This document shows positions 25,993 through 35,401 of a stretch of DNA of 64,000 nucleotides, in pieces (position 1 is the first letter of the stretch; each line of letters begins with the position of its first letter). Below the pieces are notes generated by a model. That model was not told the origin of the DNA. It was given only the letters and a program-made list of their open reading frames with translations, and did no database searches. Source of the DNA: Bacteroidota bacterium (GTDB lineage Bacteria; Bacteroidota; Bacteroidia; B-17B0; Aurantibacillaceae). The stretch lies in NCBI GenBank assembly GCA_029237825.1, contig JAQZBQ010000003.1:1-64000 (forward strand), written 5' to 3'. Both the position numbers and the translations under genes were made by a program.

Positions 25993-28656
25993 ATGGAAAT
26001 CGCTAAAACATATAATTCAGCACTGGCAGAACGCACTTGGTACCAATACTGGTTGGATAATAAATTCTTCAAATCAACACCCGATCATAGGACTCCCTAT
26101 ACAATTGTGATTCCCCCTCCTAACGTTACCGGAGTGCTTCACATGGGACATATGCTTAACAATACAATTCAGGATGTATTAATACGTCGCGCAAGAATGC
26201 TAGGGTTTAACGCATGCTGGGTTCCGGGTACAGACCATGCCAGTATTGCAACTGAAGCAAAAGTTGTGGCGCACCTGAAAGAAAATGGAATTCAAAAATC
26301 TGACTTGAGTCGCGAAGATTTTTTAAAGCATGCCTGGGACTGGAAAGAAAAGTATGGCGGCATTATCCTTGAACAACTTAAAAAGCTTGGTGCAAGTTGT
26401 GATTGGGACCGAACCCGTTTCACAATGGAAAAGGATTTAAGCGAAGCGGTTATTGATGTATTTATTGATCTCTATAATAAAGGACATATTTATCGTGGAG
26501 TGCGTATGGTAAATTGGGACCCGGAAGGGTTAACAGCTGTAAGCGATGAGGAAGTAATTCATAAAGAAGCTCAGAGTAAACTTGTTTACGTTAAATATCA
26601 GATTGAGGGAACGAATGATTTCATAACAATTGCAACTACGCGTCCTGAAACTATTATGGGCGATACAGCCGTGTGTGTGAATCCTGCGGATGAACGTTAT
26701 ACCCATTTGAAAGGAAAGAATGTGATTGTTCCAGTTGTTAACCGTGTTGTTCCCGTAATATTTGACGATTATGTGGATAAAGACTTTGGAACGGGAACTT
26801 TAAAAGTAACACCTGCTCATGACATCAACGATTTTAACTTAGGTCAACGACATAAACTTCAAACAATTGATGTATTAACCCAGGATGGTAAAATCAGTGA
26901 AGCTGCGGGGGCTTATGTTGGGATGGATAGATTTGCATGCCGGAAACAAATTATTAAAGACCTGGAAGAAAAAGGATTGGTTTCCAAAATCGAAGAAATA
27001 AAGAATAAGGTCGGTTATAGCGAACGTACAAATGCAGTAATTGAACCGCGGCTAAGCATGCAATGGTTTCTTAAAATGGAAACTGTCAGTAAGCCTGCGT
27101 TAGAAAATGTTTTAAACGGTGAAATAAAATTGATTCCGGATAAATTCATTAATACGTATAAACACTGGATGGAAAACGTTCATGATTGGTGTATCAGCAG
27201 ACAATTGTGGTGGGGACAACGTATTCCTGCATGGTATGACAACCAGGGAAATACTGTAATCTGCAAAACAAAAGAAGAAGCCATAACCTTATTAAAATCC
27301 AAAAACCCGGAGGTGAATATTAACGTGGTTAAGCAGGATGAAGATGTTTTAGATACATGGTTTTCATCGTGGTTATGGCCAATTACTGTTTTTGATCCGG
27401 ATGTAATCCGCAAAGGAAAAGAAAACGCAAACGACGATTTAAAATATTATTATCCAACAAATGACCTGGTAACCGCGCCGGAAATTTTATTTTTTTGGGT
27501 GGCCCGTATGGCTATCGCCGGTTACGAGTGGATGGGGGAAAAACCATTTACGAATGTTTACTTAACCGGAATTGTTCGTGATAAATTAGGCCGTAAAATG
27601 AGTAAAAGTTTAGGAAACTCCCCTGACCCACTCGACCTGATTGAAAAATATGGTGCTGACGGTGTACGTGTTGGAATGCTGTTATGTTCACCGGCTGGTA
27701 ACGATCTCATGTTTGATGAAAGCTACTGTGAACAGGGACGAAATTTTGCGAATAAGGTTTGGAATGCATTCCGATTAATTAAAGGATTTGAAGTGGCATC
27801 AGTCGCACAGAATGGAGTTGAAGTGTTACAGACTGAAGCCCAGAAAGCGGCTATATCCTGGTTCGACAACAAATTATCGGAACAGTTAGAAATCATTAAC
27901 GATCACTATTCCAAATACAGAATGAGTGATGCTTTAATGGCAACTTACAAATTAGTGTGGGATGATTTTTGTGCCTGGTATTTGGAAGCAATTAAACCGG
28001 AATTTATTGATGGTAAAGCGCAGCCTATTGATAGCGCTACTTTCAATATAACCATCTCATACCTTGAATCGCTTTTAAAGATCATGCATCCGTGGATGCC
28101 TTTTATTACGGAGGAGATTTGGCACTTATTAAAAGAACGCGATGCAAAAGACTGCATTATTGTTGCTGAATGGCCAAAAACAAAAACAAATTTGGATAAA
28201 AAGAAATTAGCTGAGTTTGAAGTATCCAAAGAATTGGTAGCAATGGTAAGGAATGTGCGGGCACAGAAGCAACTTTCGCCAAAAGAAAAGTTGGAAGTAA
28301 TTGAAAGGTCGAATGCAACGCGCTCTTATTTTGATAATACCATTATAAAATTAGCCAATCTTTCTGCCTTCTCTTACACAAAAGAAAAAGTAGAAGGCGC
28401 TTTTTCTTTTCAAATTAAAACAACAGAATTTTATATTCCGTTAGCTATTAACCTTAATAAAGAAGAAGAAATTGAACGCTTGACAAAAGAACTGGAATAC
28501 AATAAAGGCTTCCTAAAATCAGTTCAGATTAAACTGTCGAATGAAAAATTTGTTGCTAACGCAAAACCAGAGGTAATCGCGGTAGAGAGGAAAAAAGAAA
28601 GTGATGCCTTATCAAAAATAAAATCTATTGAGGAACAATTATCGGTCCTGAACTAG
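25993..28656 (+). CDS. valS: Valine-tRNA ligase
   Basis: ValS charges tRNA-Val with valine and edits threonine. The 887 residues show the HIGH-type motif in PPPNVTGVLHMGHML (about 37-51), the editing-domain TTRPETIMGDTAV, the KMSKS signature at about residue 535, the anticodon-binding domain and a C-terminal coiled-coil tRNA arm (EEEIERLTKELEYNKGF onward). Length and domain order are normal for a bacterial enzyme. It is monocistronic, ended by a strong bidirectional hairpin. Confidence 0.98.
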   Translation: MEIAKTYNSALAERTWYQYWLDNKFFKSTPDHRTPYTIVIPPPNVTGVLHMGHMLNNTIQDVLIRRARMLGFNACWVPGTDHASIATEAKVVAHLKENGIQKSDLSREDFLKHAWDWKEKYGGIILEQLKKLGASCDWDRTRFTMEKDLSEAVIDVFIDLYNKGHIYRGVRMVNWDPEGLTAVSDEEVIHKEAQSKLVYVKYQIEGTNDFITIATTRPETIMGDTAVCVNPADERYTHLKGKNVIVPVVNRVVPVIFDDYVDKDFGTGTLKVTPAHDINDFNLGQRHKLQTIDVLTQDGKISEAAGAYVGMDRFACRKQIIKDLEEKGLVSKIEEIKNKVGYSERTNAVIEPRLSMQWFLKMETVSKPALENVLNGEIKLIPDKFINTYKHWMENVHDWCISRQLWWGQRIPAWYDNQGNTVICKTKEEAITLLKSKNPEVNINVVKQDEDVLDTWFSSWLWPITVFDPDVIRKGKENANDDLKYYYPTNDLVTAPEILFFWVARMAIAGYEWMGEKPFTNVYLTGIVRDKLGRKMSKSLGNSPDPLDLIEKYGADGVRVGMLLCSPAGNDLMFDESYCEQGRNFANKVWNAFRLIKGFEVASVAQNGVEVLQTEAQKAAISWFDNKLSEQLEIINDHYSKYRMSDALMATYKLVWDDFCAWYLEAIKPEFIDGKAQPIDSATFNITISYLESLLKIMHPWMPFITEEIWHLLKERDAKDCIIVAEWPKTKTNLDKKKLAEFEVSKELVAMVRNVRAQKQLSPKEKLEVIERSNATRSYFDNTIIKLANLSAFSYTKEKVEGAFSFQIKTTEFYIPLAINLNKEEEIERLTKELEYNKGFLKSVQIKLSNEKFVANAKPEVIAVERKKESDALSKIKSIEEQLSVLN

Positions 28657-28667
28657 ACGTTACGTAA

Positions 28668-28697
28668 AAAAAGCTGCCTGAATAACGGCAGCTTTTT
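28668..28697 (+). terminator. Bidirectional rho-independent terminator
   Basis: AAAAAGCTGCC (28668-28678) pairs perfectly with GGCAGCTTTTT (28687-28697) over an 8-base loop. T-runs exist on both strands, so it can end valS and the convergent receptor gene. Confidence 0.92.
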
Positions 28698-28741
28698 ATC
28701 GACAAGTGACGCAGAACCAAATTAAAACTGATCAACGTGGG

Positions 28742-31192
28742 TTAACCCATCCCTGAACCAGCCCGTTGTTTAATATCATCTGCACCGCCTTGTCGTTTCT
28801 TTGAAACCGGCACACTGCTTTTACCGAATTTATATGAAAATGCGATTGTTGCTATACGCGAATCGCGCTGAACCACAAAATGTTCACGGTAATCTGTAAA
28901 AGCAATATCCGCAGTTGTTTGGTTAGTAAAAAACACATCGTTAAAATTTAATTTCAGTGTGGCTTTATTGTTTAATAGCTTTTTCTGGATACCTACATTT
29001 AAAAACCATCTTGGTTGGATTAAATCAAAAGCATACACTTCTTTAGTTTGGTAAAACCCGTTCAGTTCGCCAGAGAGTGTTGAAGTAAAATTAAACGTGT
29101 TTATCATGTTAATATTAAAATTAAGACTTCCAATATTATTTAATGGTGTGTTTGCTACATTCCCTGTGTATGAGGCATAGTATGAACTAAATTCATTACT
29201 TATATGCCACCATTTAGCCACATCTATCGGTAATGAGCAATTAAATGCATATACATCTACTTTTGCCAGATTTTTGTTTGTTTGGATGGTCAACTTTGGT
29301 TGGTCATCGGCAGGCGCAATCACTTCTGTAATGTTTTTATAAGTCCTGCCAAATCCAAGTGTCGCATAAATCTTTTGTTTAAAAATATGTGTCCATTCAA
29401 ACGACTCAGTTGTTTGCGGCATTAAATAAGGGTTTCCTTCTTTATAGGTCGTTGGATCAATATAAAATTTGAATGGATTCAACTGCTCGTAACTTGGTCG
29501 GTTGATTCTACGGCTATAATTAAATTCCATTCCATAAACATCATTAAACTTATAACCAATAAATGCGCTTGGGAAAAGCTGCACGTAAGTATTTACAAAT
29601 GAAGTATTGTTAACGAGTTGATTCCCTTTAACTGATGTTTGTTCACAGCGCAATCCAATTTGCGAACTCCATTTTTTATAGTCCTTTGAAAGGGTTGAGT
29701 AAATGGCATTAATATTTTCGGTATAAATAAAATGATTACTCTTGCTGGAATCAAACAAATTCTGGTTATTGCTTCGGTTAAAAAATGAGAGCTTATTGTC
29801 GGCAATTACGTAGCTCGATTTTTGCCCGGCTTCAAATTTGAAATCCTTTTTTAATGTTTTTACAAAATCGTTTTTAACAGAATATACAGACAAGTCTCCG
29901 TTAATTTTTCCGTGGAGTAGATAAGGATTGAGATATTCCAGATTATTCAAGTCATAGTACCTTGTAGTGAAATTCTGGACGGTATTATTTCCAAAATGAG
30001 CATAATCTACATCAGTATTTAGTTCTGTGCCTAGGGAGTCAAAAACGTGTTTATAGTTTAGGTTCAGGGAATAATTGTACCAGTTATCTTTAGATCGGTT
30101 CGTGGTAGTATAAGTTGAAGACTTCTCTTTATTTTGATCCAGCACATCAGCAACATTATCGCCTTTAGGATTAAATTTATTACTGACACCGCTAATTACA
30201 AAACCAACTATATTTTTGCTATTAGCGTAATAATCTGCCCCTGCCCGGGCTACATGGTTATTAAAATCAAATTTAATATAATTGTCCTGATGGTATGCGC
30301 CGATAAACGAATCGTTTTTATAAAATTTACGATCCAGTTTTAAATGTGAGAAAGCCTCCCTGTACGCATAACTGTAGGATCCAAACACGTTAACCTTTTT
30401 ATTACGATGGTTTAGGGAAAGGCTATTATTTGATTTCATATAAACTCCCTGTCCATAGGAATTTGAAATACTTCCGTTCGTACCGATATTTTTGTCCTTT
30501 TTCAATTTGATATTAATAATTGAAGACCCTGCTGCGTCATATCTGGCGGATGGATTTGAAATCATTTCTATTTTTTCAATCGAGGAAGACGGTATTCCCC
30601 GTAAGTAATTGGCAAGATCAGTACCAGTCATTTGGCTTGGTTTCCCGTCAATCCAAATGGCAACCCCTGATTTTCCGTTAAGATTAACGTTATCATTATT
30701 ATTATCTACTCTTACACCGGGAGCTTTTTCAATAAGTTCAAAAGCTGATGACCCGGCTGCACTAATGCTATTATCAATATTTAATATCACTTTCCCTTTT
30801 TCCCTTTCTACATAAGGCTTTCTTGCCATAACAGACACCTCTTTTAAATTAATTGAAGATTTTTGTAAGACTATGGCTTCAAGTAGTAGATTCTGTTGAA
30901 GTGAAATTGGCGATGATAGATACATATTATACCCCAGTAAATTCACCTGAATTAAATAGTTTCCTGTAGAAAGGTCATCGAACTTAAAAGTACCATCATT
31001 TTCTGTAAACTCATTTTTGATGAGTGAAGAGTCTGACTGGTTTAATAATTGAACGATAGCGTCAGGCACAGGGCCACTATCTGCGTTGAGAAGCTTTCCT
31101 GAAAGGGAAAAGTTCTGTGCATGAAGCGAACGGCTAAATAACATTACGACTGTGAGTAATGACATTACGATTAAAATAAAATAATTTTTCAT
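28742..31192 (-). CDS. Outer-membrane beta-barrel receptor (TonB-dependent-like)
   Basis: The 816 residues have a signal peptide (ending SLHAQ), a CarboxypepD_reg-like domain (about 28-110, GKLLNADSGPVPDAIVQL), a plug-like region (about 140-230, with FELIEKAPGVRVD and SSSIEKIEMISNPSARYDA) and a long barrel of the OMP_b-brl_3 type found in Bacteroidota. It probably takes up or exports a substrate across the outer membrane; the ligand is unknown. It lies 8 bases after a MarR-type regulator gene, which probably controls it through the palindrome at 31652-31669. Confidence 0.85.
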   Translation of the reverse strand: MKNYFILIVMSLLTVVMLFSRSLHAQNFSLSGKLLNADSGPVPDAIVQLLNQSDSSLIKNEFTENDGTFKFDDLSTGNYLIQVNLLGYNMYLSSPISLQQNLLLEAIVLQKSSINLKEVSVMARKPYVEREKGKVILNIDNSISAAGSSAFELIEKAPGVRVDNNNDNVNLNGKSGVAIWIDGKPSQMTGTDLANYLRGIPSSSIEKIEMISNPSARYDAAGSSIINIKLKKDKNIGTNGSISNSYGQGVYMKSNNSLSLNHRNKKVNVFGSYSYAYREAFSHLKLDRKFYKNDSFIGAYHQDNYIKFDFNNHVARAGADYYANSKNIVGFVISGVSNKFNPKGDNVADVLDQNKEKSSTYTTTNRSKDNWYNYSLNLNYKHVFDSLGTELNTDVDYAHFGNNTVQNFTTRYYDLNNLEYLNPYLLHGKINGDLSVYSVKNDFVKTLKKDFKFEAGQKSSYVIADNKLSFFNRSNNQNLFDSSKSNHFIYTENINAIYSTLSKDYKKWSSQIGLRCEQTSVKGNQLVNNTSFVNTYVQLFPSAFIGYKFNDVYGMEFNYSRRINRPSYEQLNPFKFYIDPTTYKEGNPYLMPQTTESFEWTHIFKQKIYATLGFGRTYKNITEVIAPADDQPKLTIQTNKNLAKVDVYAFNCSLPIDVAKWWHISNEFSSYYASYTGNVANTPLNNIGSLNFNINMINTFNFTSTLSGELNGFYQTKEVYAFDLIQPRWFLNVGIQKKLLNNKATLKLNFNDVFFTNQTTADIAFTDYREHFVVQRDSRIATIAFSYKFGKSSVPVSKKRQGGADDIKQRAGSGMG

Positions 31193-31200
31193 GGCTTAAA

Positions 31201-31629
31201 TTATTGGCAGTTATTAATAATAGTTTTCATCACGGCATTAACATGGTTTTCTTTCGCAATACCAATTCCCTTCAAAGCGGTTTTCCGATAAGATTCAACC
31301 ACTTGCTCAGCAAATCGTATCGTCTCTAATCCTGAACTGGTAATTGAAATGTTTGACTTTCGTTTATCATATTTATGATCGGTTTTATTGAGGTATTTCG
31401 CTTTTACCAGCAGCTCAATTATCCTGGTAATAGAAGCGGTGTCTTTAAAAACCATTTCAGCAAGTTCCTTTTGGGAAATATCCGGATTATCAAAAAGACA
31501 TTTTAGTGTAAGCCATTGATCCACTGTAATAGTAAGTCCAGCCTTCTTCAGCTCCCTTTGTGCGAACTGGCGGTAAGTTTTAATTGCTTTCTCTAATGAA
31601 TAAAAGAGAACAGAATTTAAATTTTTCAT
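31201..31629 (-). CDS. MarR-family transcriptional regulator
   Basis: The 142 residues form one winged-helix MarR domain: QWLTLKCLFDNPDISQKELAE spans the recognition region in outline, then the wing with LVKAKYLNKTDHKYDKRKSN. MarR proteins usually bind palindromes in their own promoter and are released by small aromatic ligands. An 18-bp perfect palindrome lies 23 bases upstream of the ATG. The outer-membrane receptor follows 8 bases downstream, so the pair likely forms a self-regulated transport operon. Confidence 0.9.
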   Translation of the reverse strand: MKNLNSVLFYSLEKAIKTYRQFAQRELKKAGLTITVDQWLTLKCLFDNPDISQKELAEMVFKDTASITRIIELLVKAKYLNKTDHKYDKRKSNISITSSGLETIRFAEQVVESYRKTALKGIGIAKENHVNAVMKTIINNCQ

Positions 31630-31651
31630 AACATCTTTCCGACCGCTAAAC

Positions 31652-31680
31652 TAATTGATATATCAATTACTTTAGTAAAG
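31652..31680 (-). promoter_or_regulatory. Palindromic operator of the MarR/receptor operon
   Basis: TAATTGATATATCAATTA (31652-31669) is a perfect 18-bp palindrome, typical in size and AT content of MarR operators. It is followed directly by CTTTAGTAAAG (31670-31680), an 11-base interrupted palindrome. On the minus strand the sites lie 23-51 bases upstream of the marR ATG, where the promoter is expected. Confidence 0.7.
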
Positions 31681-31745
31681 AATATTATAAATGCGAATAT
31701 TTAAATTACAAATGGCAAAATGAGATTATAAATAAACTGAGATGC

Positions 31746-32963
31746 TTAAACTGGCCGCTGAAAAGTAATTTCAACGCAACAACCGCTATGGTTGAATACA
31801 CAATACGAGCCATCTATTTGACAAGCAAGAGATTTTACAAGTTCGAGTCCCAGCGAGCCACTGGAAATGGTCTTATCAAAATCAAATCCCGGTCCGTTGT
31901 CCTTCACCTTTAAATACATTTTTTCATCTTTTTCAATAAAACCAATTTCAAGTTGTAGCTTCCTATCAGAAGTAGCGGCATGCTTAAACGCATTGGTAAT
32001 CAATTCATTTAATATCAACCCGCATGGAATCGCGTAGGTCAGGGGCAACTCAATTTCTTCTGTGTTAAGTAAAACTTCAACTTTTTCATTCCCTCCAATT
32101 GACTTGACCGATTCATTCACTAAATCATCAATGTATTCCTTAAAATTTAAGGAGCTTGCGCTTTTATTATTATATATTTTTTGATGTACAAGTTCCATTG
32201 AAAAAACACGTTCCCTACATTCTTGTAAAGCTAACTTAACTTCCTCAGAACTTGAAGCGTGCATTTTTAGATTGAGAAGGCTAGTTACAATCGTCATATT
32301 ATTTTTCACGCGATGAAATACTTCTGCCAGAAGAATTTCCTTTTCTTTCAAGGTGTTCTTTATTAAAGTTTCCTGCTTAACATGCTCAATAGTAAGCATT
32401 GAAATCAACACCACAGTGAGAAAAAAACCGGAGAGAATATTAAACATTCTGAGGTTAAACAGTGTGCTCTCGGTAAATACAAAGGTTGTCAAATCCATCT
32501 TCTGAAAAATTACTACTCCAACGATGGAAATGAAAAAAAGAAATCCTATAATTACCAGGTGTTTGAAAGTTTCCTTTCCCCCAAACACATGGATCAAACT
32601 TACTATGATGGGAAAATAAAAGAGAATGAAAAACGTTTCCAATCCCATTCGTATTGCCATAAAGAAGAACAGGATAATACCGATAAGGTAAAATAGATAT
32701 CCTGCCCAGATAAAATTTTTTCTGGAATTCAACACAATAACGAAGGGACCTACCAGTAATGTGATAATGCATTCCGGAATAAATTGGTAAAACCCAAATC
32801 CAATAAAGAAAAGAATCGTTAGGGAAACATTAAGAATACCAATTATAGAAAGTAAATTCAGTTTTCTGGTTAAATGGACTTCCCAGGCTTCATAGGTTGA
32901 TTTAACTCCTATGTTTTGAATTCTTTCAAACCATTGCACCATCTTCATTAAGAGCCTTGACAT
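31746..32963 (-). CDS. Membrane sensor histidine kinase (HisKA_2)
   Basis: The 405 residues contain about six membrane helices (about 33-195), then a HisKA_2 phosphoacceptor helix with EVFHRVKNNMTIVTSLLNLK (His at about 215) and a HATPase domain with NELITNAFKHA (N box), DNGPGFDF and GSLGLELV. No response-regulator gene is adjacent. The membrane part resembles a simple 6-TM sensor. It is similar in its kinase part to the frameshifted kinase at 14940-16903. Confidence 0.88.
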   Translation of the reverse strand: MSRLLMKMVQWFERIQNIGVKSTYEAWEVHLTRKLNLLSIIGILNVSLTILFFIGFGFYQFIPECIITLLVGPFVIVLNSRKNFIWAGYLFYLIGIILFFFMAIRMGLETFFILFYFPIIVSLIHVFGGKETFKHLVIIGFLFFISIVGVVIFQKMDLTTFVFTESTLFNLRMFNILSGFFLTVVLISMLTIEHVKQETLIKNTLKEKEILLAEVFHRVKNNMTIVTSLLNLKMHASSSEEVKLALQECRERVFSMELVHQKIYNNKSASSLNFKEYIDDLVNESVKSIGGNEKVEVLLNTEEIELPLTYAIPCGLILNELITNAFKHAATSDRKLQLEIGFIEKDEKMYLKVKDNGPGFDFDKTISSGSLGLELVKSLACQIDGSYCVFNHSGCCVEITFQRPV

Positions 32964-32990
32964 GCTTGTAATTCAAAAGAAGTCATAGGA

Positions 32991-33977
32991 TCAAGCAGGT
33001 GTCTGATATTTTGACGGAATGGACATCAATACTTCGCGGATTTCGTCAATGCTATCGGTAGTGACAAGTTTCATGCGGGTTTCTTTAAAATGATCAATTC
33101 CGCGGAAGTAATTAGTGTAATGAGGCCGCATTTCAAGCACTCCCAATTTAGGGCCTTTCCATTCAATTGATTTGTCAAAGTGAGCCAGCGCCACCTCTAC
33201 CCTGTTTTCAAGGGTTGGCTTTGGCAAATGCTCGCCTGTTTTAAAATAATGCTTTATCTCATTGAAAATCCAGGGATATCCAATACTGGCTCTACCAATC
33301 ATCATTCCGTCAAGGCCAAATTTATTCTTATACTCCAATGCCTTTTCAGGCGTTGTTATATCACCGTTTCCAAAAATTGGAATATGAATTCGGGGATTAT
33401 TTTTCACCTCTGCTATCGGTGCCCAATTAGCTGAACCTTTGTACATTTGTGCGCGTGTCCTGCCGTGAATGGTAAGCGCTTTTATTCCGACGTCCTGTAA
33501 ACGTTCGGCAACTTCCATAATATTAATCATGCTTTCATCCCAACCTAAACGCGTTTTCACAGTAACCGGTAAGCTTGTTGATTTGACAACCGCTTTAGTT
33601 AAACGTACCATAAGGTCAACATCTTTAAGAACACCCGCCCCGGCACCTTTACAGACTACTTTTTTTACCGGGCACCCGAAATTAATATCCAGCAAATCCG
33701 GTTGAGTAGCATCCACAATTTTTGCAGACATGGCCATGGCTTCCTCATCGCCTCCAAAAATCTGAATGCCAATGGGTTTTTCATATTCAAAAATATCAAG
33801 CTTTTTACGGCTTTTAATCGCATCACGAATTAATCCTTCGCTACTGATAAATTCAGTGTACATCAAATCGGCACCATATTTTTTACAAACGTAACGAAAA
33901 GGCGGATCACTCACATCCTCCATGGGAGCGAGCAATAATGGAAATTCACCTAGTTGTATATCAGCAATTTTTACGAT
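32991..33977 (-). CDS. dusB: tRNA-dihydrouridine synthase B, non-canonical start
   Basis: DusB reduces uridine to dihydrouridine in tRNA with FMN. The core from 33935 (TTG) gives LLAPMEDVSDPPFRYVCKKY, the catalytic-Cys motif FGCPVKKVVCKGAGAG, VTVKTRLGWDE and IFGNGDI. Homologues carry about 14 more N-terminal residues (M-V/I-K-I-x-D-I-x-L-G-E-F-P-L), and these codons are present in frame here (ATC GTA AAA ATT GCT GAT ATA) but begin with ATC at 33977 rather than ATG. An exact -7 box (33989-33982) lies 4 bases before. The start given is the ATC; the safe alternative is TTG 33935. Confidence 0.88.
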   Translation of the reverse strand: MVKIADIQLGEFPLLLAPMEDVSDPPFRYVCKKYGADLMYTEFISSEGLIRDAIKSRKKLDIFEYEKPIGIQIFGGDEEAMAMSAKIVDATQPDLLDINFGCPVKKVVCKGAGAGVLKDVDLMVRLTKAVVKSTSLPVTVKTRLGWDESMINIMEVAERLQDVGIKALTIHGRTRAQMYKGSANWAPIAEVKNNPRIHIPIFGNGDITTPEKALEYKNKFGLDGMMIGRASIGYPWIFNEIKHYFKTGEHLPKPTLENRVEVALAHFDKSIEWKGPKLGVLEMRPHYTNYFRGIDHFKETRMKLVTTDSIDEIREVLMSIPSKYQTPA

Positions 33978-33981
33978 GGTG

Positions 33982-33989
33982 CAAAGGTA
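33982..33989 (-). promoter_or_regulatory. -7 box immediately upstream of dusB
   Basis: TACCTTTG on the minus strand exactly matches TAnnTTTG and is followed by CA. It ends only 4 bases before the codon where dusB homologues begin, implying a leaderless transcript. Confidence 0.55.
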
Positions 33990-34013
33990 AGAAATATATT
34001 CTGGATTATTCTT

Positions 34014-34069
34014 GTGATCACCTGGTTGGCCTCCATCCTATTAGGTGCCAGGAAGGAAGTGGCAATCAC
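34014..34069. other. Possible structured element between dusB and the serine hydrolase
   Basis: GTGATCACC (34014-34022) can pair with GGCAATCAC (34061-34069) if wobbles are allowed, enclosing further short complementary blocks (CCTGG/CCAGG). No gene lies here. It could be a terminator-like or regulatory fold. Weak. Confidence 0.25.
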
Positions 34070-34138
34070 TTAAATCTTTTTGCCTCTTTAAACCTCGGAA
34101 AGGATTTAGGCTTGCTTTCCTGTGTTTAAATAGTACGG

Positions 34139-35314
34139 TTATTCGTCTTCAGTTTCCTGGCTGAAACAAGAAGCCTTTGGTCCATCAATAGCAGCGTAAA
34201 TTCTGCCGGTTGAATACACACTTTTATTTAATCGGTTACTTAAAACAATAATTGTTAAACTGTCTTTTAACCGCCGATGAAAAGCGGTACGGTATCCGTG
34301 CCACCAGCCATTATGAAACACTTCCTTGTTGGAGTCGTGCATGTTTTTCATGCGCCAACCCAAGCCATAATTACTCATTTTTTTTTCGGCACTATGCGGT
34401 GCGTAAGCTAATTGCTGAGTTTCCTTTGACAATAATTTATGCTGGAACAAAGCTGTACTCAATAAAAAAAGATCATATGTAGTCATATATACACCTTTAT
34501 CTCCCAGAACGCCATCATAACAATCATTTGCTACACACGCGTATTTCATTGTATACCCACGGGTAATATGTTCTTTTGTACTATCAATATTTAATGCTGT
34601 ATAGCTGTGTTTCATTCCTAATGGAATAAAGAGTTCTTCTTTTAAAAAGTCGGAGTAATTTTTTTTAGAAACTTTTTCGATGATCAACGCTAGAAGTGCA
34701 AAATTAGTATTGCAATAATTAAAACGGACATCCGGATTTAAATATGCCTTTGGTTGATGCTTTACAATAATATCCAACAGCATTTGGTTGCTCACAGTGC
34801 AAACCGTGTTATCAATGTAATCGCCACAAAAGTAAGTATAATTAGGTAAGCCAGACCGATGGGTTAAGAGCTGTTTTACCGTAATGGCTTTGTAGGGAAA
34901 TTCAGGCAAAATATCTGAAACCTTCGTGTCTAACTGTAATTTACCTTTTTCATAAAGCAGAAGCGTAGCCACCGCTGTAATTACTTTTGATACTGATGCC
35001 AATTGAAATAAAGACGAATCGTTAAGTGTTTGATGTGTTTCCTTAATACCATACCCAAACGATTTTTGGTAAATTATGTCCTCGCCTTTTGCTATTAATA
35101 CATTTCCATTAAACGATCCCGTTTTGTATAATTTTGTAAAGAGTGTGTCTAACCTGTAAATTTCACTTTTGTACTTTACCGAATCGATACGTGTTGAGAC
35201 ACTCCGCTTTTTGAAATGTCCAATATTTTCCTGAACTTCCTTTCCGGATTCGTCGCAGTTTGCCGCTAATAAAGTGAAAACAACAATTGGGATTATGAAT
35301 TTGATTGGGCTCAA
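34139..35314 (-). CDS. Serine beta-lactamase-like hydrolase lipoprotein (class C family)
   Basis: The 391 residues begin at a TTG (35314), the only start in frame after an upstream TAA, giving a lipoprotein signal with lipobox LLAANC (Cys 20). The beta-lactamase fold motifs are SVSK (Ser107-Lys110), YCN (in FNYCNTNFALL) and HNGWWHGYRT in place of KTG. Members of this family are mostly esterases or D,D-peptidases and not antibiotic resistance enzymes, so no resistance is implied. It is a single gene with no obvious partner. Confidence 0.85.
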   Translation of the reverse strand: MSPIKFIIPIVVFTLLAANCDESGKEVQENIGHFKKRSVSTRIDSVKYKSEIYRLDTLFTKLYKTGSFNGNVLIAKGEDIIYQKSFGYGIKETHQTLNDSSLFQLASVSKVITAVATLLLYEKGKLQLDTKVSDILPEFPYKAITVKQLLTHRSGLPNYTYFCGDYIDNTVCTVSNQMLLDIIVKHQPKAYLNPDVRFNYCNTNFALLALIIEKVSKKNYSDFLKEELFIPLGMKHSYTALNIDSTKEHITRGYTMKYACVANDCYDGVLGDKGVYMTTYDLFLLSTALFQHKLLSKETQQLAYAPHSAEKKMSNYGLGWRMKNMHDSNKEVFHNGWWHGYRTAFHRRLKDSLTIIVLSNRLNKSVYSTGRIYAAIDGPKASCFSQETEDE

Positions 35315-35401
35315 TGATTAGTTGTTTGGCAAAAATGTAATCTTAAATAAAATAGTTAAGAATACATAGAACTCGTCAGATTTTTAACTAAAGCAGGATT
35401 G

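Noticed and set aside
31843-31853. tRNA T-loop-like GTTCGAGTCCC
   Set aside because: It lies inside the histidine-kinase coding region with no acceptor or anticodon stem around it.
33938-34129. Plus-strand open frame between dusB and the hydrolase gene
   Set aside because: It covers the dusB start region and promoter on the other strand and has no recognisable sequence.
34139-35314. Antibiotic-resistance beta-lactamase
   Set aside because: It carries HNGWWHG in place of KTG and is a lipoprotein of the general serine-hydrolase family; nothing points to resistance.
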